A stretch of DNA of 64,000 nucleotides from Phytophthora colocasiae (GCA_018806915.1 JAGKQI010000010.1:310001-374000), one strand, 5' to 3'; numbered from the stretch's first letter, positions 20,468 through 31,706 are shown. Made by a program: numbers and translations. Notes: a model not told the origin generated them from the letters alone.

Positions 20468-20747
20468 TAAACCGCGCGACACAATCGCCAACACTTCCTC
20501 AACCGCGATTTGTTTTTCTCTTAAGCACGATTAAGTGCAGTCTCGAGATACATTCTACCCAGAAAACATGGACACCATGAACACCTCCATACAGGTCTTG
20601 TACTTCTGTAAGCACACATGTACACGTAACCGCGGTGATGTCAACTGGTATGTGTGTTTGTTAATACTAACACTACCTAAATCCTAACAACGCAGGGAAT
20701 CCGAACTGCTAAATGGAAGGCCATCATGATTTCATCATGCAGCTTGT
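20468..20747. other. Convergent intergenic region
   Basis: 280 bp between two convergent genes (carrier and bZIP). It should hold both 3' ends; no ORF or RNA gene was recognised. Confidence 0.5.
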
Positions 20748-21902
20748 TTATCGGTGCCAGGATACCGAGTGCCTTCGCTCGCCGATAGGATAAACGCCAC
20801 AGAGAGCTTGTCGGGGCTTGAATTGGGACAACTTGATGCCAATTGATGACGGCTTTGGCCGCTGCCGCTGGTCGCCATTGAAACGAATTCGCCCCGAGGT
20901 GTCAATATTGCCCGAATTCAGCACATTCGCCACATCTTCATAGCTTCTGAGTACTGCGTACAACCCATTCACGAAGTCGATGTAGGGATCATAGCAGGAA
21001 ATTTTGCCTTGCTCGTCAAATTCAAAGAGCACTGTCAACGGCAGTCGTAATAGTGGTCCTTGCAATAGCTTGAGACGTACGCGGGTGTCCGTAAGGGCGT
21101 GGGGGAAAATCGCGGCTAAATTCCGATGAGTTAGACGAACAGTAAGCATCGTGCGTACAAGCCCTACTGTGACGTCTTCCTCCAGCACACTGAAATCGAA
21201 CTGCTCCACGGGCACTGCACCATTAAAATAACGCAAAAGACACGCCCAGTGCTGGAGGATACTGTCACATCCAACGAGATCGCCATATTGCACGTCGCTT
21301 CGCATTGCCGACTGGAGGAAAGTCGCTTGTTCTGTCTGCACGCCCGACGCAAACACTTGCATGCAGTCGCGCATAATAGCCACAACCTTGGTTGTCGACA
21401 TGTTCGCCCCGAAGTTTATCTTGAATGGGCGACTGAACTGCGCATCACGATACGCTATTAACTGTTGATCCACCACCATTCGAAGCTGCTTCACACTAGA
21501 CTCCAGGCGGTTTACAACCTGCCGCTGTTTCTCACGGTAACGCTGTTGCCGCTCATAGGAAGATGTCTTATTGGTTTTTGCTTTCTTGGCCGGTTGCTTT
21601 TGTATATCTTCAGCATCAGCATCTCCGGCTTCGAGGCTTGAGTGATCCAGAGAAGTGTCATTTCGATCCATTGTTACCTTTGAAGGCAATCTGAGTATGA
21701 ACGTTTCGTTTCCTTGCAACTTGCATGCCTTGTTAAATAGCTCTGGGAGCAGCTCTTGATTCACTGGTCCCGTGGTGTGTTCAGTCGCAGATGCTGATAC
21801 TTTGTCCACAGCTGATACAGCCTTAACACTCGGGACGTAGCGTGGCTCGTAAGACTCTACAAGTATCAATCGGGGATAATGGCATAACCGCAACAGCTCT
21901 TC
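20748..21902 (-). CDS. bZIP transcription factor, oomycete type with long C-terminal domain
   Basis: The main exon is 21902-20748. Upstream, CACACCAG at 21903 is a good acceptor. A 71-bp intron from a GTGAAG donor at 21973 would leave a first exon ending in ATG (21976-21974), giving MEELLRLCHYPRL and 385 aa; this start is a hypothesis. The basic region is SSYERQQRYREKQRQVVNRL, with Ser where most bZIPs have Asn, followed by a short zipper (LESSVKQLRMVVDQQL). The remaining ~240 residues (VFASGVQTEQATFLQSAM, HWACLLRYFNG, FEFDEQGKISCYDPYIDFV) are the conserved domain found after the zipper in many oomycete bZIPs; its last part resembles an NTF2/SnoaL-like fold, but that is a guess. Nuclear regulator; target unknown. 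It is unrelated in detail to the pair at the left edge. Confidence 0.85.
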   Translation of the reverse strand, partial: EELLRLCHYPRLILVESYEPRYVPSVKAVSAVDKVSASATEHTTGPVNQELLPELFNKACKLQGNETFILRLPSKVTMDRNDTSLDHSSLEAGDADAEDIQKQPAKKAKTNKTSSYERQQRYREKQRQVVNRLESSVKQLRMVVDQQLIAYRDAQFSRPFKINFGANMSTTKVVAIMRDCMQVFASGVQTEQATFLQSAMRSDVQYGDLVGCDSILQHWACLLRYFNGAVPVEQFDFSVLEEDVTVGLVRTMLTVRLTHRNLAAIFPHALTDTRVRLKLLQGPLLRLPLTVLFEFDEQGKISCYDPYIDFVNGLYAVLRSYEDVANVLNSGNIDTSGRIRFNGDQRQRPKPSSIGIKLSQFKPRQALCGVYPIGERRHSVSWHR

Positions 21903-22153
21903 CTGGTGTGAAAACAAGAGTTGAACTTGCACAAATAGTTAAGTTAGGGCGGGCAGGAGCGATATCTCTTCACCATTTTCCTCCTTGCAGGGGAGCGGAC
22001 ATGTGAGAAACAGTGTTCCGATGACGAAACAAGATCGGGGACGCCCGCTATCCGATGTTTGCCTCAAGTTGCTGCCAGTATTCACAGCATCCAATGTATA
22101 ATTCAACGCTTGCGCCATCGCTGCGCGCGTACTGTAGGCCAAGTTTATCTCCT

Positions 22154-25100
22154 TCAGAGTGGACGAACATCAACGTGGGCAGAAGCGTACAGTCGGAGCT
22201 CAAAGCGCAGCTCCTGCGGATCGAACGTTGATGGAAGTATGATGTACCATCCGGGCGGGTATCGCAGTGATGCTTTGGCCACAACACCGCTGGGAGCGCC
22301 GCTGACGTACACACCCTTGGCTGATGTCGCACCCGCAAATGCTAGCTTCGGGTTAGTTGAAAGCAATAGGTCCCCTTCCGATGTACTCTCGAATACTGAC
22401 ACGTTAATAGACGGAGTAGGCCCACTGCTAGCTTCTGTTGGAGACTCGCCCGGAGATCCGTCCGCTTCTGGTTCCAGCACTAACAAACGCACCAGCATTT
22501 CACACTCTTGCGTCACGTGCACCAAATACTTCGGGTTGAAGGTGTAACAGCCGTAGTTAGAACAACCAGCGGCAGACCCAGTCTGTATATCCCACTTTCC
22601 GCGCAGTCGATTCAACTCCATGCCATGACCTTCAGGGGGTAATTGTCGGTAAGCGATACTCGCACCTGAAGGAGGATCACTAACCACTCGCAGTGTAAAC
22701 TTGCCCACGATGTCTTGCTCGAAAGTTGAAGGGATTAAAACGATGTCGCGCAAACTGGAGAGTGTAGTGACATCTACTTCGATAAAGCAGAAACCAGGAC
22801 GATACTCGCCAGAGCTCAATACGGTTAGAGGTTGTTCAGAGGTTACGCTCACTGCACCATGTAATTCGCAGACACGTTCACGAGTGTGCAACGCAGCACG
22901 CAAGTTAATCGGGAAGCTTGTGTCTTTTGAATCCTTGGAAAAGAAGGCTTCTGTCTCAAGAAATAGGAAAAGCGAATGACACTGCTTCTGTAACTGCAGA
23001 TGGACCTGTGGATTGTTCATGAATGTCGAGTAAAATGGACGGCCGCCAGCGCAGGCAGTATCCCATGCACCTGGTATCACAATAGACGTCGGTGCGGTCG
23101 TCACCAACTGAGGAATGGGCTCACACGTAAACGGCCGTGTTGAAAAGACTGACAGCGTATAGTCGATCGCAGCAAATTTCTCGTACTGTGAAGCCACAAG
23201 GGTAAAAGATGGCTCAGAATCGTCAGCTAGGTCAAGATCTAGACTCACAAGCGTATGTGGGTTGTTGCTGTAGGTGCCTCGAGACACGGCACATTGGTTG
23301 TAAAAGACACGCTTCCCAGGTGCACCGCGATACACGTGTAGTGTCAGGAACTGTTGGTTCGTGTAATCTGTATCGCGTTCAATAGTGCTCACGTGCCTTG
23401 AAAGTAGAACCCATATAGTGCATGATCCAGACGCCACTGCTGTCAATCCTTCATCGGATATGAAATTTTTGCAAAATGTGAGGGAATACTGAGGATTAAA
23501 TCCTAGTGTGAGTGAATCATTCACAGGTCCAAGCTCCACAGGCCAGTGCTCATGGCATACACCTTTGTATGGAAAGAGCTCTGGATTCCAGTTCATGTAC
23601 AAGCTCTCATAATACTTCTTCACAGACTCGAAGTTGATCCAAAACAAGCCATCATCTTGCTGTCCACCCGAATTTTCAGCTTCGGTCTCCTCGGTTGCGT
23701 AGAACTGACGCTGGTAAGCCCGCAGCTCGTCGCCAATAGCACCATCCCATCGTTCCCTGTCATGGCGTGAGTAAGGGCCCTTCCAACCCATCTTACGCCA
23801 TGGATTTTTAACCTGCAGCAGCCTTATCTTTTTGTTTTCAGAAGAGGAGTCCGAGTCACCATCAGAACTGGTGAGCTCGTATACGTTAAGAACAGCGTAG
23901 ACGTGCATCGACACGAGGCCAATCGCCTTGGCTTCCTCCTTGGAGATGTCACCTGTTGACATCGTAATAATACAATCTCCATAGTGAAAAGCACTTTTCA
24001 GCTGTTCCCAAAGTCGTTCTTCCTTGCTTGGAGTGTCAATCAGCTCAGATATCGGGACACGCTCGGGAATCCAACCTGTCAGAGCAAACAGGTCAATGCC
24101 AGAATTGCCACCAGGAAAATCGTAACCTCCATTTAGCTTCAAGTAGGCCTTCTCAATAAGGCTTACCCAAAGTTCGTTCTTGCGTGTAGTGCAGCTCGAC
24201 AGCAGCTTGCCAGAAGAAGCACTGACTGGCAATAGATCATCAATGACTACTTTGCGGGGCACTCCATTCGCCCACAGCTTGACCACATACTTCCCGAACG
24301 GGTTGTACACTGGCTGCTTGGTCCTTGGATCTGCTGGGAAAATGATGTTCGTAATTAACCGCTTCTGAAATCTCTGCTCGTACGCTGCAGCAATACAAAG
24401 TGATGCTACAAATGAGCAGTCTGTGACGATTTCCTGTTTCACCACCAGTGGATTCACTCCTCCTTGTGCAATCATTACCGGTGCATGGCCGCATTTGGCA
24501 GCGTATTCGCTCGGTCTCATCCACGTCGCCTCCTTCTTCGTCTGCTTGGCCGAGAGCGACACATATCCATCCGGATCTTCAAAGGGCTCTGGCAGGCTAA
24601 ACTTTTCCTGAGCGTCTAAATCATCCAGCCACGGCACGAACAGGTGTCCGTTGATCTGTGACGATCGACGGAGCACATCCAGCTCCTGTAGCGTGTATGC
24701 AGCTCCCGGTTTCTCCTCCTTCTTTACTTCTACTAGAGATTTCACAGCAGGAATTGATGCCGACGCGTACGTGGGCGTCACGTGCACCGCTTTCTGGTGT
24801 AGCACAGGGGGTTCAGGCCATTGCAGCTCCTCGACTTCAACTTGCTGGGTCTGAGTCTGATTCTGTATCTTGAGCTTGGACACGTAGTCAATGACGTACT
24901 CCAGTTGCTCCTTGACTGCCATCTTGGCCGTCGTCTCACTCGCAGGCAGTGAATTCAACGCCTGCATGTACAGCTCAGCAGCTGCAATGTACTTGTTTAT
25001 AACATCATTCGCCTTATCTGAGCCTGATCCCTCTGATTCCCTAGCTGCTGCATGCTGTTCCATAGCGTGCGCTAGTAAAAATTCGCTCGACTGCTGTAGT

Positions 25101-25300
25101 GTCGTCACTCGAGCTTGCAACTCGGCGATCGTAGGCTGCAGACGCGCGCGTTGAGCTGCTGATTCAATCACCGCCAGGCGCTTCAGGATACGAAGCGCCT
25201 GCTGGAACAGAGGCACCGCCTGTGCCGCCTGGCCCGCGCGCTCGAAGCTCTGCGCGCGCTCAGTAGCCGCCAGGGCCTCGGCGTACTGCCGCTCCGCCAT
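22154..25300 (-). CDS. Calpain-7-like cysteine protease with MIT domain
   Basis: Single exon, 1048 aa, ATG at 25300. An N-terminal MIT-like helical bundle (residues ~1-75, AERQYAEALAATERAQSFE) is followed by a linker with a second MIT-like segment (~85-150). The calpain protease core lies at ~240-600. The catalytic triad is visible: Cys in EIVTDCSFVASL, His in GLVSMHVYAVLNVYE and Asn in LLQVKNPWRKMGWKG. After the core come C2-like beta-sandwich domains in tandem (LGFNPQYSLTF, FNPKYLVHVTQECEM). The MIT domain and lack of EF-hands match calpain-7/PalB, which binds ESCRT-III and, in fungi, processes an ambient-pH regulator. All catalytic residues are present, so it is probably active. It is longer than animal calpain-7 (~813 aa). 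Confidence 0.92.
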   Translation of the reverse strand: MAERQYAEALAATERAQSFERAGQAAQAVPLFQQALRILKRLAVIESAAQRARLQPTIAELQARVTTLQQSSEFLLAHAMEQHAAARESEGSGSDKANDVINKYIAAAELYMQALNSLPASETTAKMAVKEQLEYVIDYVSKLKIQNQTQTQQVEVEELQWPEPPVLHQKAVHVTPTYASASIPAVKSLVEVKKEEKPGAAYTLQELDVLRRSSQINGHLFVPWLDDLDAQEKFSLPEPFEDPDGYVSLSAKQTKKEATWMRPSEYAAKCGHAPVMIAQGGVNPLVVKQEIVTDCSFVASLCIAAAYEQRFQKRLITNIIFPADPRTKQPVYNPFGKYVVKLWANGVPRKVVIDDLLPVSASSGKLLSSCTTRKNELWVSLIEKAYLKLNGGYDFPGGNSGIDLFALTGWIPERVPISELIDTPSKEERLWEQLKSAFHYGDCIITMSTGDISKEEAKAIGLVSMHVYAVLNVYELTSSDGDSDSSSENKKIRLLQVKNPWRKMGWKGPYSRHDRERWDGAIGDELRAYQRQFYATEETEAENSGGQQDDGLFWINFESVKKYYESLYMNWNPELFPYKGVCHEHWPVELGPVNDSLTLGFNPQYSLTFCKNFISDEGLTAVASGSCTIWVLLSRHVSTIERDTDYTNQQFLTLHVYRGAPGKRVFYNQCAVSRGTYSNNPHTLVSLDLDLADDSEPSFTLVASQYEKFAAIDYTLSVFSTRPFTCEPIPQLVTTAPTSIVIPGAWDTACAGGRPFYSTFMNNPQVHLQLQKQCHSLFLFLETEAFFSKDSKDTSFPINLRAALHTRERVCELHGAVSVTSEQPLTVLSSGEYRPGFCFIEVDVTTLSSLRDIVLIPSTFEQDIVGKFTLRVVSDPPSGASIAYRQLPPEGHGMELNRLRGKWDIQTGSAAGCSNYGCYTFNPKYLVHVTQECEMLVRLLVLEPEADGSPGESPTEASSGPTPSINVSVFESTSEGDLLLSTNPKLAFAGATSAKGVYVSGAPSGVVAKASLRYPPGWYIILPSTFDPQELRFELRLYASAHVDVRPL

Positions 25301-25518
25301 GAGGAATGAAGGTCGTTTTTTAATTTGATGATAATGTAGCCATTTGATTTGAGCAAACTGGTGTGTAATACATTACTCATTTATGATTTGATAAAAAAGA
25401 AATGAAAAAAAGTGATTGGCTTAAATTCGTGCGGCTTAGCGAACGTCTTCATTTCCGAGGGTCCAGGCCGAAAGAGCTGCAGGGGGAGACGACGTCCGTA
25501 CTGAGGAATTCCAGCACC

Positions 25519-26189
25519 ATGAGCGGCAAGGAAGCGTGGAAACCTTTCGTCAAGTTCGAGTACCAGAACCTTCTGCCGGCTGAGCTGCGCAACAAGGTGT
25601 GTTTGCCTTGCTACGTACTGATTAAGAGTGATAATAACTAACATTTATTAATGTTGTGATAAATTTAAAGTTGCGCAAGATGCTGGTGTTCACGGAGGCT
25701 ACGGGTACTAAGCAGGTGAACCAGTCACCGGCTGTGTCGCAGGGATACCGCTACCCGTCTCCCGATAAGCAGGCGGAGGGCGTGTTCGTGCCGTCCAGCG
25801 ACTCCAAGGACAGCATCTACAACATCAACTACTATACGCGCGATATCCGTCGATTCCCGTACCCCACTGAGGTGGGCATGCACCCATCTATCCCTGTGGA
25901 GAAGCGCGCTGAGATCCCGGCCGACGCTAAGCGTGGTTCGCCCGGCAACAAGAACCCGGCTGTGCTCCGTTACGACCCCACGGGCACTCGCTCGGCCATG
26001 AGCACGACCCACGAGGCCCGTGACAAGCTCATCATGCAGCACGTGTCCACGCACAACGTGCGCTTCGAGTGGGAGGGAGACGCCGAGAAGGAGATCCTGG
26101 AGGACCTCGAAGCCAAGAACCTGCCGCCCGTGCCCGGCCGTCCCTTCGTTTGGGACTTCCCCGCTCAGAGCCGCGTCATGCGCTGGTAA
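25519..26189 (+). CDS. Conserved-looking hypothetical protein, 198 aa
   Basis: Two exons: 25519-25596 and 25671-26189, with a 74-bp AT-rich intron (GTGTGT...TTTAAAG), joining as LRNKLRKMLV. The ATG at 25519 has a good context (CAGCACCATGAGC). Strong GC-rich codon bias and the absence of alternative long frames support coding. The protein has no signal peptide or membrane segment. It is rich in Pro, Arg and Tyr (PYPTEVGMHPSIPVEKRAEI) and ends in an acidic helix and PFVWDFPAQSRVMRW. I do not recognise the family. The codon use suggests high expression. Its 5' end is divergent from calpain at a distance of about 220 bp. Confidence 0.75.
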
Positions 26190-26435
26190 TTTGTGTAGCC
26201 AAGCGCTGTTGTTGGATGGTAAAGCAGCAGAGAGGAAGGCAGTGATGATAAAGTGCCCCCATTAACTAGCTAAGCACCGACACTGTAATAACCAGCTTTT
26301 ACACTCCGAATTACGGTTAAATCGGAGTGAGGCGCGCACCTTTTATGGGGTTGCGAGGCCCTTCGTGTGATTGGTTGAAAAGACGATTGAAGCAAGTCGC
26401 GAAGAAGAAGAAGCAGTCGCGAAGAAGCAGCCGCC

Positions 26436-27686
26436 ATGCAACTGACTGTAATGCCAGAGCTGCCGACGCTGGCCGCGCCCGAGGTGGTGGCAAAGACGGA
26501 CCAGTCGATCACTTTACGTGTGCAGCAGCCGCCAAGCGGACCCGACAACGTTCACTACAAGTTGCAGGCGGTCAGTTTCTCTCTCCTTTGAACCCTCTTC
26601 TTTGTTGTAGCCAACTTACGTCTTCTATTCTCTTCCATCATCAGAGCCACAGCGAACACGGCTACGTCTATTACTCATGGATTGAATCGGAGCTCTTTAA
26701 TGGTGGCATGTTCCCTATCAAGGGTCTTACGTCGAACACTGTATGATCTTTAAAGTTTTTTTTAATTATTCTTTTTAATAACTGAACGTGATTTTTATTT
26801 TGTGCAGACCTACGTGTTCCGAGTGCGCTCGGTGGACGAAGTCAAGCGTCAATGTGGCGAATGGTCGCCACTGACGTCGTACGTGCGCACGTTTACGGAG
26901 GAAGAGGATGCCAAGCGCTCCGGCACTGTGTTCGAGCACGCGTTGAGACTGGAACGAGAGCAGAAGAGCGTTTTACAGGGTCAGATCTCCAAGCTTACAG
27001 GTATGCTGGACGAGCGCAAAACCGCTAGAGAGAACGACAGAGTGCAGCAACACGAGGATATGCTGGCTAGTCGCCGCATCATTGACACGAGGCTCATGAA
27101 GCTGCAGCAGGAGCTCAGCTCGCAGACGACAGCGCTGCAAACCATCAAGAGTCAACGCGCAGCGGACGAGGAGATGATCACAGAGCTTCTGAATGAGCAG
27201 GAGAAGCTCAGGACTGCTCAAGAGCAGCAACAGGGACAGGAACAGTTCGAGCTCGAGATGCAGACACTACGAGCTCAGCTGGAGAAGAACGAGGACGCAC
27301 TTCGCAAGCGCCAGGAACAGGTGAATGCCAGCCAAGATCAAATTGCCAGCTACGAAAGCTCGCTGGAGGCCAAGAAAAGTGAGATCGCGCAGAAGGAGAA
27401 GGAAGTTGAGAAGATTATGGACGACTGCAAGCGCATGATGCAGGAGCAGGCAGATCTGGCTCACGTCAAGCAGTTGGAGGTGGAAGATGCTTTGATGGAG
27501 GCGAAGTCGTCACTTGAGCAGCAGCTGGACATCAACACGTACTTACGCGACGAGGTCTCACGTCTGCGTGAAGAGAACCACCACCTAAAGAACCAGATCG
27601 CTGAAGTGGACTCGGAAGTGGTTCCCAAGCTTGTGCGCCTTGAGGATGAGAACGAGCAGCTCCGTGCACAGCTTAACCGACGGTAA
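26436..27686 (+). CDS. Fibronectin type III-like plus coiled-coil protein
   Basis: Three exons (26436-26570, 26645-26740, 26808-27686; introns 74 and 67 bp) all in phase 0, 369 aa. The first ~105 residues read like one FN3 domain: APEVVAKTDQSITLRVQQP (strands A-B), YVYYSWIESEL, GLTSNTTYVFRVRSVDE (strands E-F) and the closing CGEWSPLTSYVRT. From ~residue 110 to the end it is a continuous coiled coil rich in Glu, Gln and Lys (EEEDAKRSGT onward, ending QLRAQLNRR). Both introns lie inside the FN3 part. An FN3 head on a coiled-coil stalk, without a signal peptide, suggests an intracellular scaffold, perhaps cytoskeletal or centriolar; that is inference. The name of the family is unknown to me. Confidence 0.8.
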
Positions 27687-27860
27687 AGTGCTGGAAGTTG
27701 ATGGCCAAGATACGCAGTCAAGCTTCTTGTTCGCTGTGGTTTGAGTGTATTGTAGGCCCCCTTTACTTATTGTATTGGCTAAATAGCTTATTATTGCAAA
27801 TCTCATTTCGAAACCTCGATAACTCTTCCGTCGTATGCAGTCATGTTCTTATTATTTTCC

Positions 27861-30288
27861 TTAGAATCCATCGTCTTCCTCGTCGTCATCAAAGCCACCG
27901 AGTGTAAATGCATCGGCAGCGCCTAGTGGGGGGAGTCTTGACGGGGGCGAACTGGCCGATAGAGCTGGAGAAGGGTCAAACATGGAGCGTGAAGGCAACG
28001 GACGTCGTACTGGTGTACGTTCTTCGTCGACAAAGCCTTCACCCTCGTAAGACGAAGTGACGGACATATTGCAGGACCGGCTGAGACTGCCCATATAGCT
28101 ATCAGCACGGTAAGAAGAGTTCGACATACTGATCGGATTGGGTGCGCTCCCAGCCATGCTCACATCTTCATCATTCAGATCTTCTTCCTCTTCACTGCCA
28201 TCATCTTCTTCCTCAGCATCCTCCTGCATTTGTCGGACAGTTGCCTTAACAGACTCGAGCAGCTCGCAGTTTTCACTCGAGGTAGGATCAGCGTGTTTCC
28301 AGTACAGATACAGCGGTCCAATATACCGAAACGAACGACGCAAAAGGTAAGGGTCGAACGGGAAGAAAGTCTCGAGGGGCTGACGCTGTCCAAGCAAGGT
28401 CGATGCAGGAGCTGATCCTGCTGTGGGCTTCTTAGAGCGTTCCATCGACTTGGCAGACTTGATGGTAGATGCAGAGACCGTGCCGATAGCCTGGTCCACA
28501 CGCTCGAGGCACTCTTCCGATACAAGATCGAACGCCTCCACCAGGTTCAGGAACTCCGTGGCCACTGTTTGCTGGCAATACGCCAACGGACAGTAGCCGC
28601 TGCTTGTGACCAATAGCCGTTCCCAGCCAAGAGTGCGCAGAAATTCGTATCCAGCGCCGTCGTCACTGGTAGCGATCTCTAATCCACGAAAGCATATCAT
28701 GTAGCACACTGTCTGCAAGGAAGAAATAAAGATACTCTCCTGAAAGTTCCGATCGCCAGTAGCCTCCATCTTCTCAACCTCCTCCAGCAATCGCTCCTCT
28801 CTGTCAGCAGCTGTTTCGCCGTCTCCAGCTTCCTCTCCGTCCTGGTGTGCTGCATCGTAGATATCCATTTGGTCATGCAGCCACTTCAGCAAATGATACA
28901 GAGCCTTCTGGAGATATGCCACGGAAATGTACTTGGCTCGCGCAAGAAAGCTGGCCAAGTAGGCACCACAGCTTTGACGTGTGGTTGGAGGTGTATGGGG
29001 GTCCAGAGATGTAGCCAACAACTGCGAAATGAACACATCCTGGAACTGTGGGTCCATGCGGCACACGTAGAACAGTAAGAACTGCGGGTACTTGGACCGG
29101 TGTGTGTTCAGAATCGAGTGTTCGAACACCTTGAGTAAGTACTTAAAAATCAAAGCAGCCTGACGCACGTCCAGATCCTTTTCTCCCTTTGCAGCAACCG
29201 CTTCGGATGATTCAGGTGCTGAGGTAGACGATACGGCGCTTTGTTCAATGTGCTCGAACATGACGAGCATCATCTGATCGAGTTTGTCGGCCATTTCATC
29301 CACCTGACGAGCAGCGTCATCCGGTGGCAGCATGTCGTCATCCAGAAAATCATCCATCGTAAACATATCCTCCTCACTCTCGTCCAGTTTAATCTCCACA
29401 TCGATCGCCACAAGCTGGTCAATCACCAGTCCCAGCACACGCTCTCTCAGTCCACCAACATACCCAGTCACACGCAATACATTGCGCAAGTAGGCGACTT
29501 GAGTAGGAGCGTCCATTCGTTTGTGCGGGAAATGTTCGCATAGAATCGGGAAGAGAACATTAGTTGCAGTGGGCACCAGAGCGAGAACACGCTGTAGAGT
29601 CTGGTGTGCTGCTTCGAATCTCGTCTGGATACGTTCGTCCAGACTCGGTCCCTTTGTCTCCTGCACTGGTTCCGGCACTACTGCTACCACTGCAGGAGTA
29701 TCAGCTCCAAAAGACCCTCCAATGGTGATTCCACCAGTTCTAACAGGTTTCTTGGCAGCTTCTTCCTCTTGTTGCTCCGCTTCGGATAAAGCTCGAAGTT
29801 CCGGCGGAAGCTCCTTCAACTGTGGACGCCGCATATTACGCACCAGCATGTGCAACGTAGGCACCACATAGACAGTGTTGGAGGACACCAAGTGGACAAT
29901 AAAACTCGTATAGTCCTCGACTTCAAGAGCGTCTCCACTTGCCAGTAGGTCAAACTTGAACAACACATCCAGTAGTGCACGATAAGCCTTTGGTTCACTG
30001 GCCATGGTTGAAATACAGCGCGGTAGTGCACGAAAGATCTTGCGTCTTGTGGCTACAGGCGCCGGTACGAGCGTGAGTTGCTGGATGAGGAACTGGTAGC
30101 TTTTGGCATTTCCCTGGAAGAAAAAGGGTGAGCTGAAGGCGCTAGAAAAGGAGGAAGGGGGAGAGCTTTACCTTGATAAGAAGGTCCAGTGCGTTCTCTA
30201 TGAAGTGGTGCATACTGGCCACCTCCTCCTCCGTTGGAGAGGCCGCTACAGGCAGCGCAGAGGGCAGCGACGTCGCGCTTCCAGCCAT
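27861..30288 (-). CDS. RRN3: RNA polymerase I initiation factor RRN3/TIF-IA
   Basis: Two exons (30288-30172 and 30113-27861, 58-bp intron) give 789 aa; the first exon encodes MAGSATSLPSALP through DLLIK. The conserved RRN3 landmarks are in order: VLFPILCEHFPHKRMDAPTQ, LRNVLRVTGYVGGLRERV, VIDQLVAIDVEIKLDE, an acidic loop, LDQMMLVMFEHI, FLLFYVCRMDPQFQDVF, AYLASFLARAKYISVAYLQK and ETFFPFDPYLLRRSFRYIGP. The protein bridges Pol I and the rDNA promoter factors in the nucleolus and is normally regulated by phosphorylation. The tail is acidic and Ser-rich with several SP sites. It is somewhat longer than human RRN3 (~650 aa), mostly in the acidic loop and tail. Confidence 0.93.
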
Positions 30289-30618
30289 TTCTACTACGAT
30301 TATGCCTGAAAAGTACTACAGAAAGCGCTACCACTTCCAATATCGGTGATCATATCTGATTGGACAGGGCAATAATTTTTTAAAACGGTCATCAAAACAC
30401 CGCAGCATTCCCATACAGACCTACCGGTACTTACAGTATCTTTATCTTCTTTTTGCTCCACCCAGCTTGAATAATAATGTCTGGGTCGTGTTGCACTGTC
30501 ATCTCCTCGAACGGTAGAGCATTAAGACATTTGACCCCGTTAAAACGAATGCATCTTGGTTAAACGAAAATAAAATTTTATAAGATGATGGTATTAGAAC
30601 TGGGAGCAAAGCTATCTG
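30289..30618. other. Intergenic region, nothing recognised
   Basis: 330 bp upstream of RRN3 and downstream of the next minus-strand gene. No ORF, RNA gene or repeat recognised. Confidence 0.5.
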
Positions 30619-31290
30619 TTAAACGGTTTTGGTTGTTTCAATGCGGTTTAACACTTGCTGCTGTTCTTGAGCTGGCAGTGATCCTGGAGCATCGAACCAC
30701 ACACCCAGCGGGTGTTCAGATTGCCCTCTTGGTGGTAGAATGTCAGGCGGACCAACACTGTTGAGAATACTACGCATTATTTCAACATCAAGTCCGTACT
30801 TGTCCGCGAGAACTTGGTGCGTCCAGCTCTGGGGCTTCTCGTAGTGGAGACGCAGCAGCGTCCTCAAGTCTCTCGAGGTCAAACGGCCACGAACTTCCTC
30901 CTCGTCGGCTCCTCCGATACCCGTGGAGGACGCTGCGTTCGTCTTGTCTTTCGGGAGGTGCACAGGTTGGGATGATCGAGGACGGTGGCTGCTAGCGGTG
31001 GCTTCAAAGGCGCGTGTGCTCTCCTCCAGGAACTTAACACGGTCGAAGTCCTCGATCTTCTGCATGTCCTGTAGCAGCTCCGTCTGCATCTCCATTAGCT
31101 CCACCTTGGAGCCGTGGGAGTCGATGGGCGTCGAGGACGTTTCCACAGCCATTGCTTGAGCTTGGGTGGGCAGTTCCGAGCCACCACGAGACAGAGCAAT
31201 CAGCTGTTCAAGCGACACATTGGTGCGGATCACGCGGCTACGGGAGGCCGTAGATACAGCCGACGAGGTCTTGCTAGATGCAGCGCCCAT
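30619..31290 (-). CDS. NDUFAF4-like protein (possible complex I assembly factor)
   Basis: Single exon, 223 aa, ATG at 31290. The N-terminus MGAASSK fits N-myristoylation. Residues ~100-190 show a pattern like the C-terminal half of NDUFAF4: HLPKDK, a linker, then LTSRDLRTLLRLHYEKPQSW, T-H-Q-V-L-A-D-K-Y-G-L and PPDILPP (compare RLPKD, LTLLNNHKLFPETWT, YQLEQKDV and IFPP in the animal protein, from memory). Animal NDUFAF4 also starts MGA and helps build the Q-module of respiratory complex I in mitochondria. The middle is Ser-rich and poorly conserved. The match rests on a short motif set, so the assignment is tentative; a generic winged-helix/HTH-like fold could give a similar pattern. Confidence 0.5.
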   Translation of the reverse strand: MGAASSKTSSAVSTASRSRVIRTNVSLEQLIALSRGGSELPTQAQAMAVETSSTPIDSHGSKVELMEMQTELLQDMQKIEDFDRVKFLEESTRAFEATASSHRPRSSQPVHLPKDKTNAASSTGIGGADEEEVRGRLTSRDLRTLLRLHYEKPQSWTHQVLADKYGLDVEIMRSILNSVGPPDILPPRGQSEHPLGVWFDAPGSLPAQEQQQVLNRIETTKTV

Positions 31291-31706
31291 GCCGTCTACA
31301 GAGCAATTCGTTAAATGAGAGGTGGATAAAAAATCGTACTTACACGGAATTCCGGTGGTTGTATTATGTGACGCTATGTCCTGCTAGTGATGCCACCACC
31401 CCACTACAGGTTTGGATCGGTTCCGTCTAGTAACTCGCACTCGTTCTCGGCCGTGTCGTTCAGATGGAAATTGGGAAGGGAGAGGTGGTCTTGACTTGAC
31501 CGGGTTCGCTGGTCTTCACGTCGTCACTATAGCCGTGAGAAACTGGACGTTCAATCAAGCAGCTTCTGCATTAGCAGCGTCGTCTCCACCACTCCTGCCA
31601 CCTTCGCTGTTGCTGCTCAGCAACAACCATATCAACCACCTCGCCACACCCCACTGTGTTCACCGGATAGACGGGATTCCTTGCTCGGCGTTGCAGTCGG
31701 CAAGAT
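31291..31706. other. Intergenic region, nothing recognised
   Basis: About 415 bp between the 3' end of the SMG7-like gene and the start of the NDUFAF4-like gene. Short ORFs here are not supported by codon use. It should hold the promoter of the latter. Confidence 0.45.

Noticed and set aside
22059..22547. 162-codon plus-strand ORF
   Set aside because: Antisense to the calpain 3' end; composition follows the calpain frame.
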